From contig JAJONP010000096.1 of the NCBI GenBank assembly GCA_021323555.1, positions 1 through 7,426 of the forward strand: a stretch of 7,426 nt of DNA, read 5' to 3'. Source of the stretch: Gammaproteobacteria bacterium. Its GTDB lineage: Bacteria > Pseudomonadota > Gammaproteobacteria > DSM-16500. This document shows positions 5,897 through 7,426 of this stretch, piece after piece (position 1 is the first letter of the stretch; the number at the start of each line of letters is the position of its first letter). The translations under genes and the position numbers were made by a program. The notes under the pieces were generated by a model that did no database searches, had not been told where the DNA came from, and was given only the letters and a program-made list of their open reading frames with translations.

Positions 5897-5971
5897 AGGC
5901 ACGTAGCTCAGTGGTAGAGCACCACCTTGACATGGTGGTGGTCGGTGGTTCGATCCCACTCGTGCCTACCA
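5897..5971 (+). tRNA. tRNA-Val, anticodon GAC
   Basis: A complete 75-base cloverleaf: acceptor AGGCACG/CGTGCCT, discriminator A, encoded CCA, D arm GCTC/GAGC, anticodon stem CCACC/GGTGG around TTGACAT (anticodon GAC), variable TGGTC, and T arm GGTGG-TTCGATC-CCACT. It reads GUC and GUU codons. It is 70/75 identical to the CAC tRNA at 1545. thrS starts 24 bases after its CCA, so both are probably on one transcript and tRNA 3' processing would set the 5' end of the thrS message. Confidence 0.96.
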
Positions 5972-5995
5972 CGTTTTTTAGCAATAGGTTTGAAT

Positions 5996-7426
5996 ATGCC
6001 CATTATTACTCTACCTGATCAACGTCAATTGCCATTTGACCATCCTGTGACTGTAGCCACGGTAGTGGCCAGTATAGGCGCGGGTTTAGCCAAGGCAGCC
6101 TTAGCCGCCAAAGTAAATGACGTGCTGGTAGATTTAAGTTACACCCTAGAAAAAGACGCTACTTTAAAGGTAATTACGGCTAAAGATCCCGAAGGCTTGG
6201 AAGTATTGCGTCATTCTACGGCGCATCTATTAGCCCAAGCGGTCAAACAATTATTTCCCAGCGCGCAAGTCACTATAGGCCCGGTGATTGAAGATGGTTT
6301 TTATTACGATTTTGCGTTTGAACGCAGTTTTACCCTGGAAGATTTAGCAGCCATAGAAGCCAAAATGCATGAATTAGCGGCTAAAGACTATGATGTTACG
6401 CGGCGCGTCATGGGTCGGGATGAAGCCATCGCTTTTTTTCGCGAAGTGGGTGAAAAATACAAAGCTGAAATTATTGAAGCTATTCCCCCTACAGAAACGT
6501 TATCCTTATACCAGCAAGGGGATTTTATCGATTTATGCCGCGGGCCGCATGTACCGAATACCCGTCATTTAAAAGTTTTTAAACTGATGAAATTAGCGGG
6601 TGCTTATTGGCGCGGCGATTCCAGCAATGTCATGTTGCAACGTATTTATGGCACCGCTTGGGCAGATGACAAAGCCTTGGCAGCGTATTTATATCGTTTG
6701 GAAGAAGCCGAAAAGCGTGATCATCGCAGATTAGGTAAATTATTGGATTTATTTCACACGCAAGAAGAAGCACCCGGTATGGTATTTTGGCACCCTAAGG
6801 GTTGGCAATTATATCGTGAGGTTGAAGAGTATATACGCCAAAAATTACGTGAATACGATTATCAGGAAATACGTACGCCGCAAATCGTGGATAAAATTTT
6901 GTGGGAGAAATCGGGCCATTGGGAACAATATCGTGCCGAAATGTGGGTAACTTCAACTGAAAATCGCGATTATGCAATTAAACCGATGAGTTGTCCTTTG
7001 CACGTACAGGTCTTCAAGCAAGGTTTACACAGTTATCGCGATCTGCCGTTGCGTTTAGCAGAATTCGGTTCTTGCCACCGCAATGAAGCTTCCGGTACTT
7101 TGCATGGGCTAATGCGCGTGCGTCATCTAACCCAAGATGACGCGCATTTATTTGTGCGGGAAGATCAAATAGAATCCGAGGCGGTAAAATTATTGGATCT
7201 AGTCTATGCGGTGTATCAAGACTTTGGTTTTGAAGACATCCATTGTAGATTGTCCACGCGCCCTGAGAATCGCATTGGGGATGATAGCGTTTGGGATAAA
7301 GCGGAAGAGGCTCTGCAACGAGTGTTAAACAACAAGGGTGTTAATTGGACCCTGCAACCCGGCGATGGCGCCTTTTATGGCCCTAAAATCGATTTTAAAC
7401 TACGGGATTGCCTCGGCCGTGAATGG
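5996..7426 (+). CDS. thrS: Threonine--tRNA ligase, 3' end outside the window
   Basis: Attaches threonine to tRNA-Thr and edits mischarged Ser-tRNA-Thr, in the cytosol. 477 residues are visible of about 640. The TGS domain covers roughly residues 1-62. The editing domain has the zinc-like HxxxH (His73, His77) and CRGPH (Cys181, His185). The class II catalytic core begins near 240 and shows motif 1 around [15 protein letters not shown], the catalytic zinc ligands Cys333 (KPMSCPLH) and His384 (TQDDAHLF), and motif 2 with Arg362 ([19 protein letters not shown]). The third zinc His and motif 3 fall beyond the edge. Numbering is one off the E. coli enzyme after the editing domain. The ATG at 5996 gives the normal N-terminus (MPIITLPDQ); the ribosome site is weak (ATAGG at 5984-5988). 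With a 24-base gap to tRNA-Val there is little room for an E. coli-type leader operator. In related bacteria infC and rpmI usually follow. Confidence 0.97.
   Translation, partial: MPIITLPDQRQLPFDHPVTVATVVASIGAGLAKAALAAKVNDVLVDLSYTLEKDATLKVITAKDPEGLEVLRHSTAHLLAQAVKQLFPSAQVTIGPVIEDGFYYDFAFERSFTLEDLAAIEAKMHELAAKDYDVTRRVMGRDEAIAFFREVGEKYKAEIIEAIPPTETLSLYQQGDFIDLCRGPHVPNTRHLKVFKLMKLAGAYWRGDSSNVMLQRIYGTAWADDKALAAYLYRLEEAEKRDHRRLGKLLDLFHTQEEAPGMVFWHPKGWQLYREVEEYIRQKLREYDYQEIRTPQIVDKILWEKSGHWEQYRAEMWVTSTENRDYAIKPMSCPLHVQVFKQGLHSYRDLPLRLAEFGSCHRNEASGTLHGLMRVRHLTQDDAHLFVREDQIESEAVKLLDLVYAVYQDFGFEDIHCRLSTRPENRIGDDSVWDKAEEALQRVLNNKGVNWTLQPGDGAFYGPKIDFKLRDCLGREW

Noticed and set aside
6795..6977. Minus-strand open frame inside thrS, and the plus-strand one at 6390-6572
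   Set aside because: Both lie inside thrS, whose catalytic and editing motifs are plain; they are shadows.
1..7426. CRISPR array or toxin-antitoxin pair
   Set aside because: No regularly spaced repeats and no small paired genes with recognisable motifs are visible.

Overview
The window looks like part of a chromosome from an AT-rich gammaproteobacterium. A host-associated or intracellular lineage such as the Legionellales/Coxiellaceae is plausible. That placement is an inference from the AT-rich bacterial coding sequence, a tRNA-Val lying directly in front of thrS, decayed pseudogenes and an insertion-sequence remnant, and a small orphan protein with a eukaryotic-style basic cluster. The taxon cannot be proved from this sequence alone.

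Layout. (1) Bases 1-614 hold the C-terminal half of an ornithine aminotransferase (rocD), cut by the window edge. (2) Bases 661-1383 encode an unrecognised 240-residue protein on the same strand. (3) A tRNA-Val with anticodon CAC lies at 1545-1619. (4) Bases 1630-2341 are minus-strand gene rubble: a DUF4143-type C-terminus and a multiply frameshifted ketoreductase domain of a type I polyketide or polyunsaturated-fatty-acid synthase. (5) Bases 2450-4282 (minus) encode an intact 610-residue protein with a cyclic-nucleotide-binding domain and a patatin domain whose oxyanion loop is unusual. (6) Bases 4616-5468 are a degraded IS982-type insertion sequence with both terminal inverted repeats, and a solo copy of the same end lies at 4379-4396. 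(7) Bases 5469-5870 carry no recognisable gene, only two short open stretches and a hairpin. (8) A second tRNA-Val, anticodon GAC, lies at 5897-5971. (9) thrS begins 24 bases later and runs off the right edge.

The main structural point is that the two tRNA-Val genes are 70/75 identical, point the same way, share some upstream sequence, and bracket about 4.3 kb of accessory or decaying DNA between two conserved metabolic genes. This looks like a tRNA duplication whose interval collected foreign genes, or an old tRNA-associated island that has lost its integrase. The only intact protein gene inside the interval is the cNMP-binding patatin.

thrS and rocD are ordinary housekeeping or metabolic genes. 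The accessory material (orphan protein, patatin-like protein, synthase and DUF4143 fragments, IS remnant) shows gain and decay rather than one coherent pathway, and I do not see a complete novel multi-gene system here.
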